A stretch of DNA of 40,056 nt from Leptospira hartskeerlii. GTDB taxonomy: Bacteria; Spirochaetota; Leptospiria; Leptospirales; Leptospiraceae. Shown here in pieces: positions 1 to 8,701 of the stretch (position 1 is its first letter; each line of letters opens with the position of its first letter). The stretch lies in NCBI RefSeq assembly GCF_002811475.1, contig NZ_NPDL01000013.1, positions 1-40,056 of the forward strand, read 5' to 3'. The notes under the pieces were generated by a model. The model was not told the origin of the DNA. It worked only from the letters and a program-made list of their open reading frames with translations, and ran no database searches. Made by a program: the position numbers and the translations under genes.

Positions 1-92
1 ATCCTTAACAAAGATGCCGCGCATGAACATCCATACAAGATGATCAGCAAACAGATCCCAATCGCAGTTATATTCAATGTTGAAGTTTATTT
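1..92. other. Left-edge sequence, possible gene fragment
   Basis: No gene can be assigned with confidence. On the plus strand frame 1 is open from base 1 to a TAG at 154-156, but it runs straight through the terminator hairpin at 93-126, which argues against it. On the minus strand a frame is open from about base 85 leftwards past the window edge and reads as a plausible protein segment (contains WDLF, ADHL and VWMFMRG). It has no convincing start codon or ribosome binding site after its upstream stop, so it may be a decayed remnant or the start of a gene beyond the edge. Confidence 0.2.
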
Positions 93-126
93 AAAAAGCC
101 GAGGGTATAATGCCGTCGGCTTTTTT
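93..126. terminator. Bidirectional Rho-independent terminator after hsdR
   Basis: A perfect 10-bp inverted repeat (AAAAAGCCGA at 93-102, TCGGCTTTTT at 116-125) encloses a 13-nt loop. Read on the minus strand it lies 32 nt after the hsdR stop codon and ends in five T; read on the plus strand it ends in six T. It closes the hsdMSR operon and insulates it from whatever lies to the left. Confidence 0.85.
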
Positions 127-157
127 GTTTTTACTTTAAGGGGAAAGGAGATTTAGA

Positions 158-3100
158 TTATAGATTTCTTGATTGTTTTAGATTTTCTATAAATACGTCT
201 AAGATCGATCTTGCAAATTTGTTCATTAGGTCGTTATTCGATAATAATCTTGAGGACAGATCATTATTTGTTGAAAGCGTATTCATTATGGCATGGGTCA
301 ATGCTTTCGGGTAATCTCCAAGCATGATTTGCTCTTTACTATTTCCTGCTTTCATTTGATTAACGACTTCTTCGTTCTTTAAGATTTCAGGTTCAAGTGA
401 GAGTCCAAAGCTGTTCAACCTTTTTACAGCGTCGTCTTCTGAAACTTCGCTATCGAATAATTCGTTAATTGAATCGATAATTTCTGAAAAGTATTCTTTC
501 CTTTTGTCTATTCCTCCGGATACGATTGTAGAGTTAGGATCTATAGTTTTCGATTCCAATTTTGGATTTAAGGGTTTCATATTATGAATTCTATAATGAG
601 ATAATACGAGCCCAGCAAGAGATATACCTTCGTCGAGATCTTCAAACTTTAATAGTTCTTTTAGGAACTTTAGAAATACGTATAGTTTTTCTAATTCTTC
701 ACTATCATAATCTATGATATTAGTCATGAATTCATATAAATCTATAAACTTGTTTACCCCAGATTTAAATTTATCTAAATCTGCTTTAATTTCCCTCATA
801 GAGTTTAGATGTTTTTCAGCGTCTTGGATGATAGGCCGATCATTGGATTGCATAGCTCGTTCTAGAATTTCGTTTGAGTTCCGAATCTCATTTACCGCAT
901 TCGTGTAGCGAGCTTTAAATAGAAGTTTGGGGTTTTGTATAATCGAGTTAAGTTTCTTTTGCGTAATCTCAGATTTATTTTTAGTTCGAATATTTTCTTC
1001 TTGCGAGAAGTATTCCTTTGCAAATTCCTCTACTTGATCAAATGTAAAGATTTGGGCATCAATTAATAAGTTCTTAATTGTAAAGATAGTATTTGGGTCG
1101 GAATTATCGCTCAATGAAGTAGCTTTATAAAAAGGGGAAAAGGCTTCCACAACATCTTCTTCTTTGTTCACAAAATCGAGTATAAAGGTAATTTTATCTT
1201 TGCCTGGGAATACTCGATTCAATCTGGAGAAGGCTTGAACACAATCGACTCCAGATAAGGTTTTGTCCACATACATTGCGCATAACTTTGCTTGATCAAA
1301 GCCTGTAAGAAACTTGTTTGCGACAAGCAGGATTTGGAAAGTATCGCCGTCAAAGGCTGCCCGAATATCTTCCTTCAGGTCGGGATTCATATTCCGTTCA
1401 GTAAATGGATCTTTTATATTTGCCTTATGAGCAAGACTGGCATATTCCTCGTCTATTACATCACCAGAAAACGCCACCAAAGCACGGATGTCCGAGTAAT
1501 TCTTTTCCTTTAGATATTTGTCCAACTCAATCTTATATCGAACTGCTTCTTTTCGAGAGCCCGTAACAACCATTGCCTTTGCTGTTCCATCTAACATATG
1601 GCGAACATTGGAACGATAATGCTCGATAATAATCTTTATTTTTTGCGCAATATTATAGGGATGTAGATGGACCCAAGTATTGATCTTCGATCTTGCTTTT
1701 TGGACATCGACCTTCGTATCTCGACTTTGATTTGCAATCTTATAAGCTACATCATAGGTGGTGAAATTCTTAAGAACGTTTAAGATGTATCCCTCTTCGA
1801 TTGCTTGTTGCATGGTATAAACATGAAACGCTACCGGCGTGTTCTCTTTCGATTTTGGTTGATCCGGAAATTTAAGTCTTCCAAAAATCTCTAATGTTGC
1901 CGGCTTGGGGGTGGCAGTGAATGCGAAATAACTAATATTCTTGGCGGTTTTTCTGGATTCCACACTTAATCGCAGAATATCTTCCGCACTGAGTTCGTCC
2001 TCGTCTTTTAATTCGGCCTGTAAAACTTCTTTAAGCTTAGATGCCGTCTTTCCTGTTTGCGAAGAATGTGCCTCATCCGCAATTACTGCAAATGTGTGAT
2101 TCTTTAAGGAAGTATTCCTTTGAATAGCCTCTAAGATATAAGGGAATGTTTGAATAGTAACAATAATAATTGGTGAATTGCCGATTAAGGCTTCGGTCAA
2201 TTGTTGAGATTTGGAGCCGATGCCTTCTTCTCTGGTTATTCGATTTACAACTCCTGTTTGGTGGTCGAATTGAAAAATTGTATCTTGCAATTGGGAATCT
2301 AGAACAGTCCTGTCGGTAATTACGATTATGTTGCGAAATAATCTTTCCCCTTGTTTGGGACCTTCTTGGATCGTGAGAGATGCCAATTGGTGAGCCAACC
2401 AAGCTATGCTATTCGATTTTCCTGAACCTGCGGAATGTTGGATCAGATACCGATGCCCCGGTCCTTCGGATGTCGCAGCGGTAATCAGTTTTTTCACTGC
2501 GTCTAACTGATGGTATCTAGGGAATATAATAGAATGTTGTTCCGGCTTTAACTTTCTGCCTTCCGCATCCTTGTTTTGCAGATGGATAAATCTGCCTAGG
2601 ATCCGAAGAAAAGTTTCTTTTTCTAATACTTCTTCCCAAAGATAAGAACTTGCATAACCATTTGGATTCGGTGCATTTCCCGCACCCTCTCCATTGCCTC
2701 GATTGAAAGGCAGAAAGTGCGTATTTTCTCCTTCCAACTTGGTAGTCATGTAGACTTCCTCTGTAGATACCGCGAAGTGAACAATGCAACGTTTGTTGAA
2801 TGATAGGAGAGGCTCCAGTTTTCTCGTGACTGGATTTAGAGGAAGTCGGTCCTTTTTGTATTGGTGAATAGCATGTTGGACCGATTGAGTGAAATCGGTC
2901 TTAAGCTCTAAGGTGGCCACCGGTATACCGTTTAGGAAAATCACAAGGTCCAAAATTCCGCTACCGTGACTTGTCTTGGTCAGCATCTCTTGGTGATAAG
3001 GGGAATAACGAACCTGGCGAACTACTCTCAGGATATTCGCATCATACTGGTCTTTCGCTTTTTGATTGGAAAGATTATCTGGTTGGAATTGGACGATTCG

Positions 3101-3412
3101 GAATTTAGATCCGACAAACTCTACTCCTCGCCTAAGAGAATGTATACATCCGTTCACGTCCAAATATCGCGAAACTTCTCTTAATAAATGACTATCAGCT
3201 TTTCCGGAGTCTTGCTTTTTGGTCAGCTTTTCATACTCTTCCGGTTGAGTCGTTTTGATATAAGCGATTAGATCTTCCGGATACAATCCCAATTCAGCAT
3301 CAAAGTTCTCGGGCGTCCCTTCGAGATATGGACTTGAGAATAATGTCTTAGGAGAAGATACCAGATCTCGGACTATATCGGTTTCGAAAACAATTTCATT
3401 ATGGGGCTTCAT
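158..3412 (-). CDS. hsdR: Type I restriction enzyme R (translocase/nuclease) subunit
   Basis: The motor and nuclease subunit of a type I restriction-modification complex; it translocates unmethylated DNA with ATP and cuts at a distance, together with HsdM and HsdS. The 1084-residue length is normal. The N-terminal nuclease core shows Asp155 followed by E169-L-K171 (PD-(D/E)xK). The helicase domain has Walker A around 325-334 (AGSGKSN), DEAH at 446-449, and FTATPK at 498-503, with an SRLNR motif VI in the second RecA lobe. Its ATG at 3410-3412 overlaps the hsdS stop (ATGA), so the two are probably translationally coupled. All visible catalytic motifs are intact, so the enzyme is probably active. 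Confidence 0.96.
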   Translation of the reverse strand: MKPHNEIVFETDIVRDLVSSPKTLFSSPYLEGTPENFDAELGLYPEDLIAYIKTTQPEEYEKLTKKQDSGKADSHLLREVSRYLDVNGCIHSLRRGVEFVGSKFRIVQFQPDNLSNQKAKDQYDANILRVVRQVRYSPYHQEMLTKTSHGSGILDLVIFLNGIPVATLELKTDFTQSVQHAIHQYKKDRLPLNPVTRKLEPLLSFNKRCIVHFAVSTEEVYMTTKLEGENTHFLPFNRGNGEGAGNAPNPNGYASSYLWEEVLEKETFLRILGRFIHLQNKDAEGRKLKPEQHSIIFPRYHQLDAVKKLITAATSEGPGHRYLIQHSAGSGKSNSIAWLAHQLASLTIQEGPKQGERLFRNIIVITDRTVLDSQLQDTIFQFDHQTGVVNRITREEGIGSKSQQLTEALIGNSPIIIVTIQTFPYILEAIQRNTSLKNHTFAVIADEAHSSQTGKTASKLKEVLQAELKDEDELSAEDILRLSVESRKTAKNISYFAFTATPKPATLEIFGRLKFPDQPKSKENTPVAFHVYTMQQAIEEGYILNVLKNFTTYDVAYKIANQSRDTKVDVQKARSKINTWVHLHPYNIAQKIKIIIEHYRSNVRHMLDGTAKAMVVTGSRKEAVRYKIELDKYLKEKNYSDIRALVAFSGDVIDEEYASLAHKANIKDPFTERNMNPDLKEDIRAAFDGDTFQILLVANKFLTGFDQAKLCAMYVDKTLSGVDCVQAFSRLNRVFPGKDKITFILDFVNKEEDVVEAFSPFYKATSLSDNSDPNTIFTIKNLLIDAQIFTFDQVEEFAKEYFSQEENIRTKNKSEITQKKLNSIIQNPKLLFKARYTNAVNEIRNSNEILERAMQSNDRPIIQDAEKHLNSMREIKADLDKFKSGVNKFIDLYEFMTNIIDYDSEELEKLYVFLKFLKELLKFEDLDEGISLAGLVLSHYRIHNMKPLNPKLESKTIDPNSTIVSGGIDKRKEYFSEIIDSINELFDSEVSEDDAVKRLNSFGLSLEPEILKNEEVVNQMKAGNSKEQIMLGDYPKALTHAIMNTLSTNNDLSSRLLSNNDLMNKFARSILDVFIENLKQSRNL

Positions 3413-4704
3413 GCGGATTCTCTTACGTCTATTTTTCCAGTGACGGCAGCGGAGATGAGCGCAGTTCGTTTTTCTTTGAGAAGTTCGATGGCACTTTGGA
3501 TTTTAGTCACAATTTTTTGCGAACTCTCTATAAAGGTCTCAATCTTACTGGCGATTTTCTTTTGCTCAAATTTGCTTGGATATGGGAGGATAAAATCTAA
3601 AAATTGTTCTCTAGGCAGCCTCCACCGACCGAGATGCGAACTTCCTTGGCCAAAGTTAAAGAAAATTCGGTCTAAATAACCGCGCAGTAATAAATATTTA
3701 TAATATAATGGGGTACTTTCCTTATCTACTAAACAAAATACTCTATAGTCAGGACTTGTGACGCCCGTGAAACGTGAAATATCGACTGAACCCGTCAATA
3801 AGTCCATTTGATTCATTGCGAAGTCTCCGGGAAAGACAAGTTGATACTTTGAATAATCCATCGATAATTGCCCTTCGTTCGATGAAATATCTTTTACCTT
3901 TAACCCTTTCTGAGTAATGGATAGAACTTCATATCCTAGTTTCTTAGCTATACGTTTCTTAATTGAGAATAAATATTTTAACTTTTTCATCTCCCAATGT
4001 TCAGGAATCTCTCCTAACCACTTCACACCACTTTTTTTCATTTTCGCATTAGAATCTAATCCCTTGGTGACTGTATGAGAGATTATCGCTTGGCGTTTTT
4101 CTTCCAGTAAGGAAATGAGCCTTTCTTGCTTCGCAATCAGGTGATCTATTTTTTGTGTTTCTCTGTCTAAGTAATTAGCAATTGCTCGCTGCTCTGAAAG
4201 GGAAGGGAGTAACGTGATGAGATTTGCTATATCATTAGCGTTTGTTGCGGGATAGCTTACCCCTGTAGAAATACTTGATACGGTCTCAATAAAGTATTCT
4301 GATTTTAAGAAATAGGAAAAGAAGACAGTATCAAATAAATTACGCATGGGCGAGATTACGCAAAATCCCGTTGAAACAATATAATTTTCTTGGTTCTTAT
4401 TGATTGTTGCTATTGCCTTAAGATAAGTTCGAACGGTGGAAAGAATAACATCTCCAGATTTAACCTTCCGCCTGGCTCGCGAGGGTGCTTTTCCAAATAA
4501 ATATCTTTCTGATCCTATTACACCTGCTTCTAAATTTACATTTGAGATATCTACATAATCAAATTCGAAATTACTCGGGGTGGATTCTGCAAGTGTCTTC
4601 TGATTGATTATGGCACAGAATTTTACTTTTTTTACCTCCCAATGCTCTGGTATTTCCCCCAACCATTCTATTCCGCTATTCTTATACTTCGGATAAGCCT
4701 TCAT
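3409..4704 (-). CDS. hsdS: Type I restriction-modification specificity subunit
   Basis: Sets the DNA target of the HsdM/HsdR complex. The 431-residue protein has the expected two-fold layout: each half opens with the same segment (WLGEIPEHWE at residues 14-23 and 229-238), followed by a target recognition domain and then a long helical spacer (about 165-215 and 385-431, Glu/Lys/Leu rich). The first half carries LPSLSEQRAIANYLD, the usual helix preceding the central conserved region. The two recognition domains differ, so the target should be bipartite and asymmetric. It starts one base into the hsdM stop codon (TAATG) and overlaps hsdR by four bases. The target sequence cannot be predicted here. 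Confidence 0.95.
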   Translation of the reverse strand: MKAYPKYKNSGIEWLGEIPEHWEVKKVKFCAIINQKTLAESTPSNFEFDYVDISNVNLEAGVIGSERYLFGKAPSRARRKVKSGDVILSTVRTYLKAIATINKNQENYIVSTGFCVISPMRNLFDTVFFSYFLKSEYFIETVSSISTGVSYPATNANDIANLITLLPSLSEQRAIANYLDRETQKIDHLIAKQERLISLLEEKRQAIISHTVTKGLDSNAKMKKSGVKWLGEIPEHWEMKKLKYLFSIKKRIAKKLGYEVLSITQKGLKVKDISSNEGQLSMDYSKYQLVFPGDFAMNQMDLLTGSVDISRFTGVTSPDYRVFCLVDKESTPLYYKYLLLRGYLDRIFFNFGQGSSHLGRWRLPREQFLDFILPYPSKFEQKKIASKIETFIESSQKIVTKIQSAIELLKEKRTALISAAVTGKIDVRESA

Positions 4705-6701
4705 TAGCTATGAACCTCTTGTAGTAGAGTGAGAATTTCCTTTGTCACTTGGTCCAAGTCTGCATCGATTTCTCTTAAATCTCTTGGAGGCTTATATTCA
4801 TAGAAATGTCGGTTGAATGGGATTTCGTATCCGACAATCCCGACTTTTTTGTCTTTTTCGTCTATCTTGCTTATATCGATCCAGGCATCGGGCACATGAG
4901 GAAGCACTTCTCTTTGGAAATATTTTTCGATCGATTCGGACAAAGGTATGTTTTCGTAATCTCTCAACTCGCTATTTGCTTCGATCTCTCCTTTTGAGTT
5001 CTTGCAAATTTGAGCAGTCTCATCTTGCTCTCCTATACATTTCACGATCATCTTTTCTTGCAGGTTGGAAAGTTTTAGTTTAGAAGATTGGAGAGCCGGA
5101 GAAGCATTCAATTCGGAGAGAAATTGAGACCTATCTTTGTATTCTTCCTTTAATCCAATTAGGGCATCTACGATCGCATTCTGTTCTTTTTTAGAAAATT
5201 TTCCGAAAGCTGCTTCCTCTCGTAAGCTAGACAATTTCGATTCATCATGTGGTTTAAAGGAAAGTTTTAGGGGTCGATCAACAGTGATCCTTCTATAACC
5301 GAATTCAGTATTTTTAAAGATCTTACTAACTTTGGATTCTTCAAAGTCTCCGTAGATTTTTACGATTCGTTTGATGTGTTCATCGGTTAAGTATTTTCGT
5401 TTCGAGCCTAATGATTTTCTCATTTTATCGCAGAACTCGTCACTATTCGCATTGATGAGTTGGACTTTTCCTAATCTTTCTTTGGTCTTGTGATTGGAAA
5501 GAATCCAGATATATGTAGCGATTCCTGTATTATAGAACATATCCGTTGGCAAGGCGATGATTGCCTCTAATAGATCATTTTCTAAAACGTATCTACGTAT
5601 CTCAGATTCTCCTGATCCGGCCCCACCTGTAAAGAGAGGGGATCCATTGAGAATAATTCCTATTCGAGATCCTCCCTTACTCGGCTCGACCATTTTTGAA
5701 ATTAAATGCAATAAGAATAATAGACTCCCATCGGATACTCGAGGCAATCCTGGACCAAATCTACCGTTATAGCCCTTATTTTTATGTTCATCTTGGACTG
5801 ATTTTTCGACTTTTTTCCATTCTACGCCAAAGGGCGGATTTGATAGCAGATAGTCGAATTTACTTTCAGCATGTTGGTCTTCACTTAATGTATTTCCCAA
5901 CTTTATATTTTCTACATCCTGACCTTTAATCAGCATATCTGCTTTACAGATGGCATACGATTCCGGATTTAACTCCTGACCGAAATTTGCTATCTTTGCT
6001 TTAGGATTCATACTGTGGATATATTCAGTACTTGAGGAAAGAAATCCGCCGGTTCCTGCAGTAGGATCATAGACGGAACGGATCACCCCCGGTTTTCCAA
6101 GAGTATCGCTATCAAAATTAAAGACAAGGGAGGTCGTTAGAGTTACTATATCACGAGGAGTGAAATGTTCTCCTGCAGTTTCGTTACTTGATTCTGCAAA
6201 TCTCCGTATGAGTTCTTCGAAGATGAGTCCCATTTGATGGTTGTCTACTTTTTTGGGGTGTAGGTCGATTTTTGTAAATTGACCGCAAACAAGAAAAAGT
6301 AAATTTGCTTTATGTAATCGATCGATCACATCCTGGAAATTGAAGTTTTCGAAAATATCTAGAACGTTTTCGCTGAATGATTCAATATAACGTTCGAGAT
6401 TTTCTTTTGTATCATTTGTTCCTAATCGATCCAAGGTGATGTTAGATGTATTATAAAAACTATATCCGGAAGCTTTTTCTAAAAAAGGAGCCATCGGTAA
6501 TTTTGCTCCTTTATGTTTCTTTTTTTCATTTATTACTGCTTCCCGAGTGGGCTCTAAGACGCATTCTAGACGTCTTAAGACTGTCAACGGTAGAATTACT
6601 CGACCATATTCAGATTGTTTAAAGTCTCCTCGGAGAGAATCCGCGACGGACCAAATAAATGCTGCAAGCGTTGAAAAGTTCTCGTTATTCGTTTTTACCA
6701 T
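4704..6701 (-). CDS. hsdM: Type I restriction-modification N6-adenine methyltransferase
   Basis: Methylates adenine at the HsdS-defined site, protecting self DNA, and is required for restriction by HsdR. The HsdM N-terminal helical domain covers about residues 8-150. The catalytic domain has the SAM-binding motif DPTAGTGG at 212-219 and the N6-adenine motif NPPF at 288-291; GEHFTPRDIV before motif I is typical of this subunit. At 665 residues it is somewhat longer than the ~500-550 of many HsdM proteins, with an extended C-terminal region (about 480-665) probably contacting HsdS. It is the first gene of the operon. No strong Shine-Dalgarno is visible before its ATG. Confidence 0.96.
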   Translation of the reverse strand: MVKTNNENFSTLAAFIWSVADSLRGDFKQSEYGRVILPLTVLRRLECVLEPTREAVINEKKKHKGAKLPMAPFLEKASGYSFYNTSNITLDRLGTNDTKENLERYIESFSENVLDIFENFNFQDVIDRLHKANLLFLVCGQFTKIDLHPKKVDNHQMGLIFEELIRRFAESSNETAGEHFTPRDIVTLTTSLVFNFDSDTLGKPGVIRSVYDPTAGTGGFLSSSTEYIHSMNPKAKIANFGQELNPESYAICKADMLIKGQDVENIKLGNTLSEDQHAESKFDYLLSNPPFGVEWKKVEKSVQDEHKNKGYNGRFGPGLPRVSDGSLLFLLHLISKMVEPSKGGSRIGIILNGSPLFTGGAGSGESEIRRYVLENDLLEAIIALPTDMFYNTGIATYIWILSNHKTKERLGKVQLINANSDEFCDKMRKSLGSKRKYLTDEHIKRIVKIYGDFEESKVSKIFKNTEFGYRRITVDRPLKLSFKPHDESKLSSLREEAAFGKFSKKEQNAIVDALIGLKEEYKDRSQFLSELNASPALQSSKLKLSNLQEKMIVKCIGEQDETAQICKNSKGEIEANSELRDYENIPLSESIEKYFQREVLPHVPDAWIDISKIDEKDKKVGIVGYEIPFNRHFYEYKPPRDLREIDADLDQVTKEILTLLQEVHS

Positions 6702-6753
6702 GAATAGTGTCCAATATATGAAGGATGAATCAAGTTCGCAATGGTTTTTATTT

Positions 6754-6783
6754 TATCTAAAGATTGATTTTATAACAAATCAA
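6754..6783 (-). promoter_or_regulatory. Candidate hsd operon promoter
   Basis: On the minus strand TTGATT (6778-6783) is followed after 18 nt by TAGATA (6754-6759), about 50 nt upstream of the hsdM start. The region is very AT-rich, so chance matches are likely and this is only a candidate. Confidence 0.2.
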
Positions 6784-6935
6784 CATCTTCCGAAAATATA
6801 AATAGTCCTTCTGGCATTGATCCAAAAAATAACATTTATTAGATTCCTTTTAATAATTATATTCAAATGGGAGGACAAATTCATGTGGCTTAAGATAATT
6901 TTTCTTAAATCAGCCGGCTCGAAGTATTTCAATCT

Positions 6936-7412
6936 TTAAAACTTCCAGCCTTCCATTTCAATGAGTTTACCGAAAGGAATGCACTTGACTTTATAATTTT
7001 TGCCAACATCCGGAATTTTTAATTTTTTCTTGGAGTCAACTGCAGATTTTTCTTCTGTTACGATGATTGTATTAGTATGTTTTGCTAATGCAATAACATA
7101 AGGGTCGGCTTGGATTTCTGCGATATTTAGGTCGATTATTTTAGGATGAGATCTCATAATGTCAGAAAGAATTTCTTGAGGTTTCTCTTCCAATTCTACA
7201 AAGGCAGCTTTGTGAAGTTTCGCCCATTTAAGTAGATCGTCAGATCCTCTTTCCAATTCATCTAATACTTCTCTCGGTGAAATAATGATTCCTTGATTTA
7301 GAGCTTCTCCGACCTTCTTCCAAAGACTTTCAAAAATTGTGGGCGAGTAATGATGGCACCAGGCGGTTATATAAGAACTGGTGTCCATACAATACTTCGG
7401 ATTTGGAGGCAT
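6936..7412 (-). CDS. PIN-domain protein (DUF4411-like), putative toxin RNase
   Basis: A 158-residue protein with the PIN ribonuclease layout: Asp10 after the first strand (CMDTSSY), Glu52 (DELERG), Asp103 in ADPYVIALA, and a final acidic cluster at 120-121 (VTEEKS). These four acidic positions would hold the catalytic metal. It resembles the DUF4411 group, small PIN-like proteins commonly found beside an HTH/ImmA-IrrE protein, as here. The gene begins four bases after the stop codon of that neighbour, so the two should be co-transcribed. No good ribosome binding site precedes the ATG, which suggests coupling to upstream translation. Toxicity is inferred from family and context; an internal ATG (residue 9) is an alternative start. 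Confidence 0.75.
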   Translation of the reverse strand: MPPNPKYCMDTSSYITAWCHHYSPTIFESLWKKVGEALNQGIIISPREVLDELERGSDDLLKWAKLHKAAFVELEEKPQEILSDIMRSHPKIIDLNIAEIQADPYVIALAKHTNTIIVTEEKSAVDSKKKLKIPDVGKNYKVKCIPFGKLIEMEGWKF

Positions 7413-7416
7413 TGTT

Positions 7417-8595
7417 TTAAGATCCGAATACTATGCCAGATAGAGAATTTAGATATTGGGTACGTATATTGAGAAATTGACCTGCTTGGAGAGGATTCAA
7501 AAGATTATTATTATAAGCAGATAAAACTATAGAAGAGTATTTTTTACCATTGCGATTTAGATTGGTGTATAGATGAGTGTTTGCTCCACCCCCACCTTTC
7601 TTTTCCTTACGGGAATTTTTGTATTTGATCCAATCTTTTTGAAATTCTTTTCTAAATTTTATATATTCATTTTCATTAATAAGTCTTAGGTGAAAAACTC
7701 TTCGAGCGATTACTTCTCGACTTACGCTGAAATGTTTACTAAGTTCTTCAATTTGCTTTATCTGAATCCCGGTTTTTGGGTTGTGGTTTTCCTGAATAAA
7801 ACTGTAAATTTCCTCGCTAGGGCAGAGTAGATTTGCGGAAAATTGGTTGCACCAGATTTCAATCTTATCGGTATCATTCTTCGGAGTTTTGTCCTCAAAT
7901 TCTAAATCACAAATTCCCCCTTCGCGTAAAAGGATATGACCTAATTCATGGAAAAGAGTAAAGATCCTTCCATGATAAGAATCATCGGAATTAATTGCGA
8001 TTACCGGAAATGGTAAGGTTGGAATACTAAATCCACGAAATTGATTTAGATTAATATTCTCTGTCTGGAAAACTAAGATATCTTTGGACTCAAGGAGACT
8101 TATACAATATTTTAGAAATTCTTCCGGCTTCCTATTTTTATACTGAAACTCTCTATTAAAATCTAAAAAGCGTATCGTATCTTCTATCGGAGAAATTGGA
8201 TTAGATGCAAGTGTCGCAGAAGGATACAAAGAAAAAGGTTTAACGTCTAACTCATTTGCCAATTCAGCTGCAGTTTCCCTTCTGGATTCGGCCCATCGAA
8301 ACATAAATAAAGCATCTGGCAGAAATTGATTATCGGACCGATTTTTTCTGAAATCTTTAGGTTTATTTTCAGACGGGGGAGGAGCGGCGAGAAAGAACAT
8401 TGCTGGCGGGCGCTTTAAGCAATCGGCCAGCCGTCTCACCTGGCTCATAGAAGGTAATGCATCTCCTTTTTCCCAGCCCAGAAGTTTTTCTGGCTTCGTA
8501 TCAACTTTTATAGCCAAACTTTCAACTGTATGACCAGACTCCTTTCTTGCCCAGGTCAACAAGGCTGGATTAATTTTGGCTTTTACGGAGATCAT
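7417..8595 (-). CDS. XRE-family HTH / ImmA-IrrE metallopeptidase, putative antitoxin
   Basis: A 392-residue two-domain regulator. Residues about 10-62 form an XRE-type helix-turn-helix (TVESLAIKVDTKPEKLLGWE, then PSMSQVRRLADCL). The C-terminal domain is a COG2856-type zinc metallopeptidase with HELGH at 216-220 and a likely third ligand around Glu246 (EIWCNQFSANLLCP). Such proteins bind DNA as repressors and in some systems cleave a partner in response to stress. It sits directly upstream of the PIN gene, the usual order for a regulator-toxin pair, and an inverted repeat lies 13 nt upstream of its start, which suggests autorepression. No Shine-Dalgarno is visible, so the message may be leaderless or short-leadered. 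Confidence 0.85.
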   Translation of the reverse strand: MISVKAKINPALLTWARKESGHTVESLAIKVDTKPEKLLGWEKGDALPSMSQVRRLADCLKRPPAMFFLAAPPPSENKPKDFRKNRSDNQFLPDALFMFRWAESRRETAAELANELDVKPFSLYPSATLASNPISPIEDTIRFLDFNREFQYKNRKPEEFLKYCISLLESKDILVFQTENINLNQFRGFSIPTLPFPVIAINSDDSYHGRIFTLFHELGHILLREGGICDLEFEDKTPKNDTDKIEIWCNQFSANLLCPSEEIYSFIQENHNPKTGIQIKQIEELSKHFSVSREVIARRVFHLRLINENEYIKFRKEFQKDWIKYKNSRKEKKGGGGANTHLYTNLNRNGKKYSSIVLSAYNNNLLNPLQAGQFLNIRTQYLNSLSGIVFGS

Positions 8596-8608
8596 AGTTT
8601 AAACCGAA

Positions 8609-8636
8609 TATATACTATATAAGTACTTAGTATATA
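8609..8636. promoter_or_regulatory. Perfect inverted repeat, likely operator of the XRE/PIN pair
   Basis: Arms TATATACTA (8609-8617) and TAGTATATA (8628-8636) are exact inverted copies separated by 10 nt, and the centre itself contains AAGTACTT (8621-8628). The element lies immediately upstream of the XRE-ImmA start (8595) and contains -10-like sequences, so binding would overlap the promoter. This placement is expected for an autoregulated toxin-antitoxin operon. Binding by the neighbouring XRE protein is inferred. Confidence 0.55.
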
Positions 8637-8701
8637 GATCAATCCATTTTATTAGATTTTATTCATTTTACTTGTAATTTGAATTCGGTAAAAGGCCATT
8701 A

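Noticed and set aside
3409..4704. Possible phase-variable hsdS inversion system
   Set aside because: The two internal WLGEIPEHWE segments are direct and diverged at DNA level, there is only one hsdS gene, and no recombinase is nearby.
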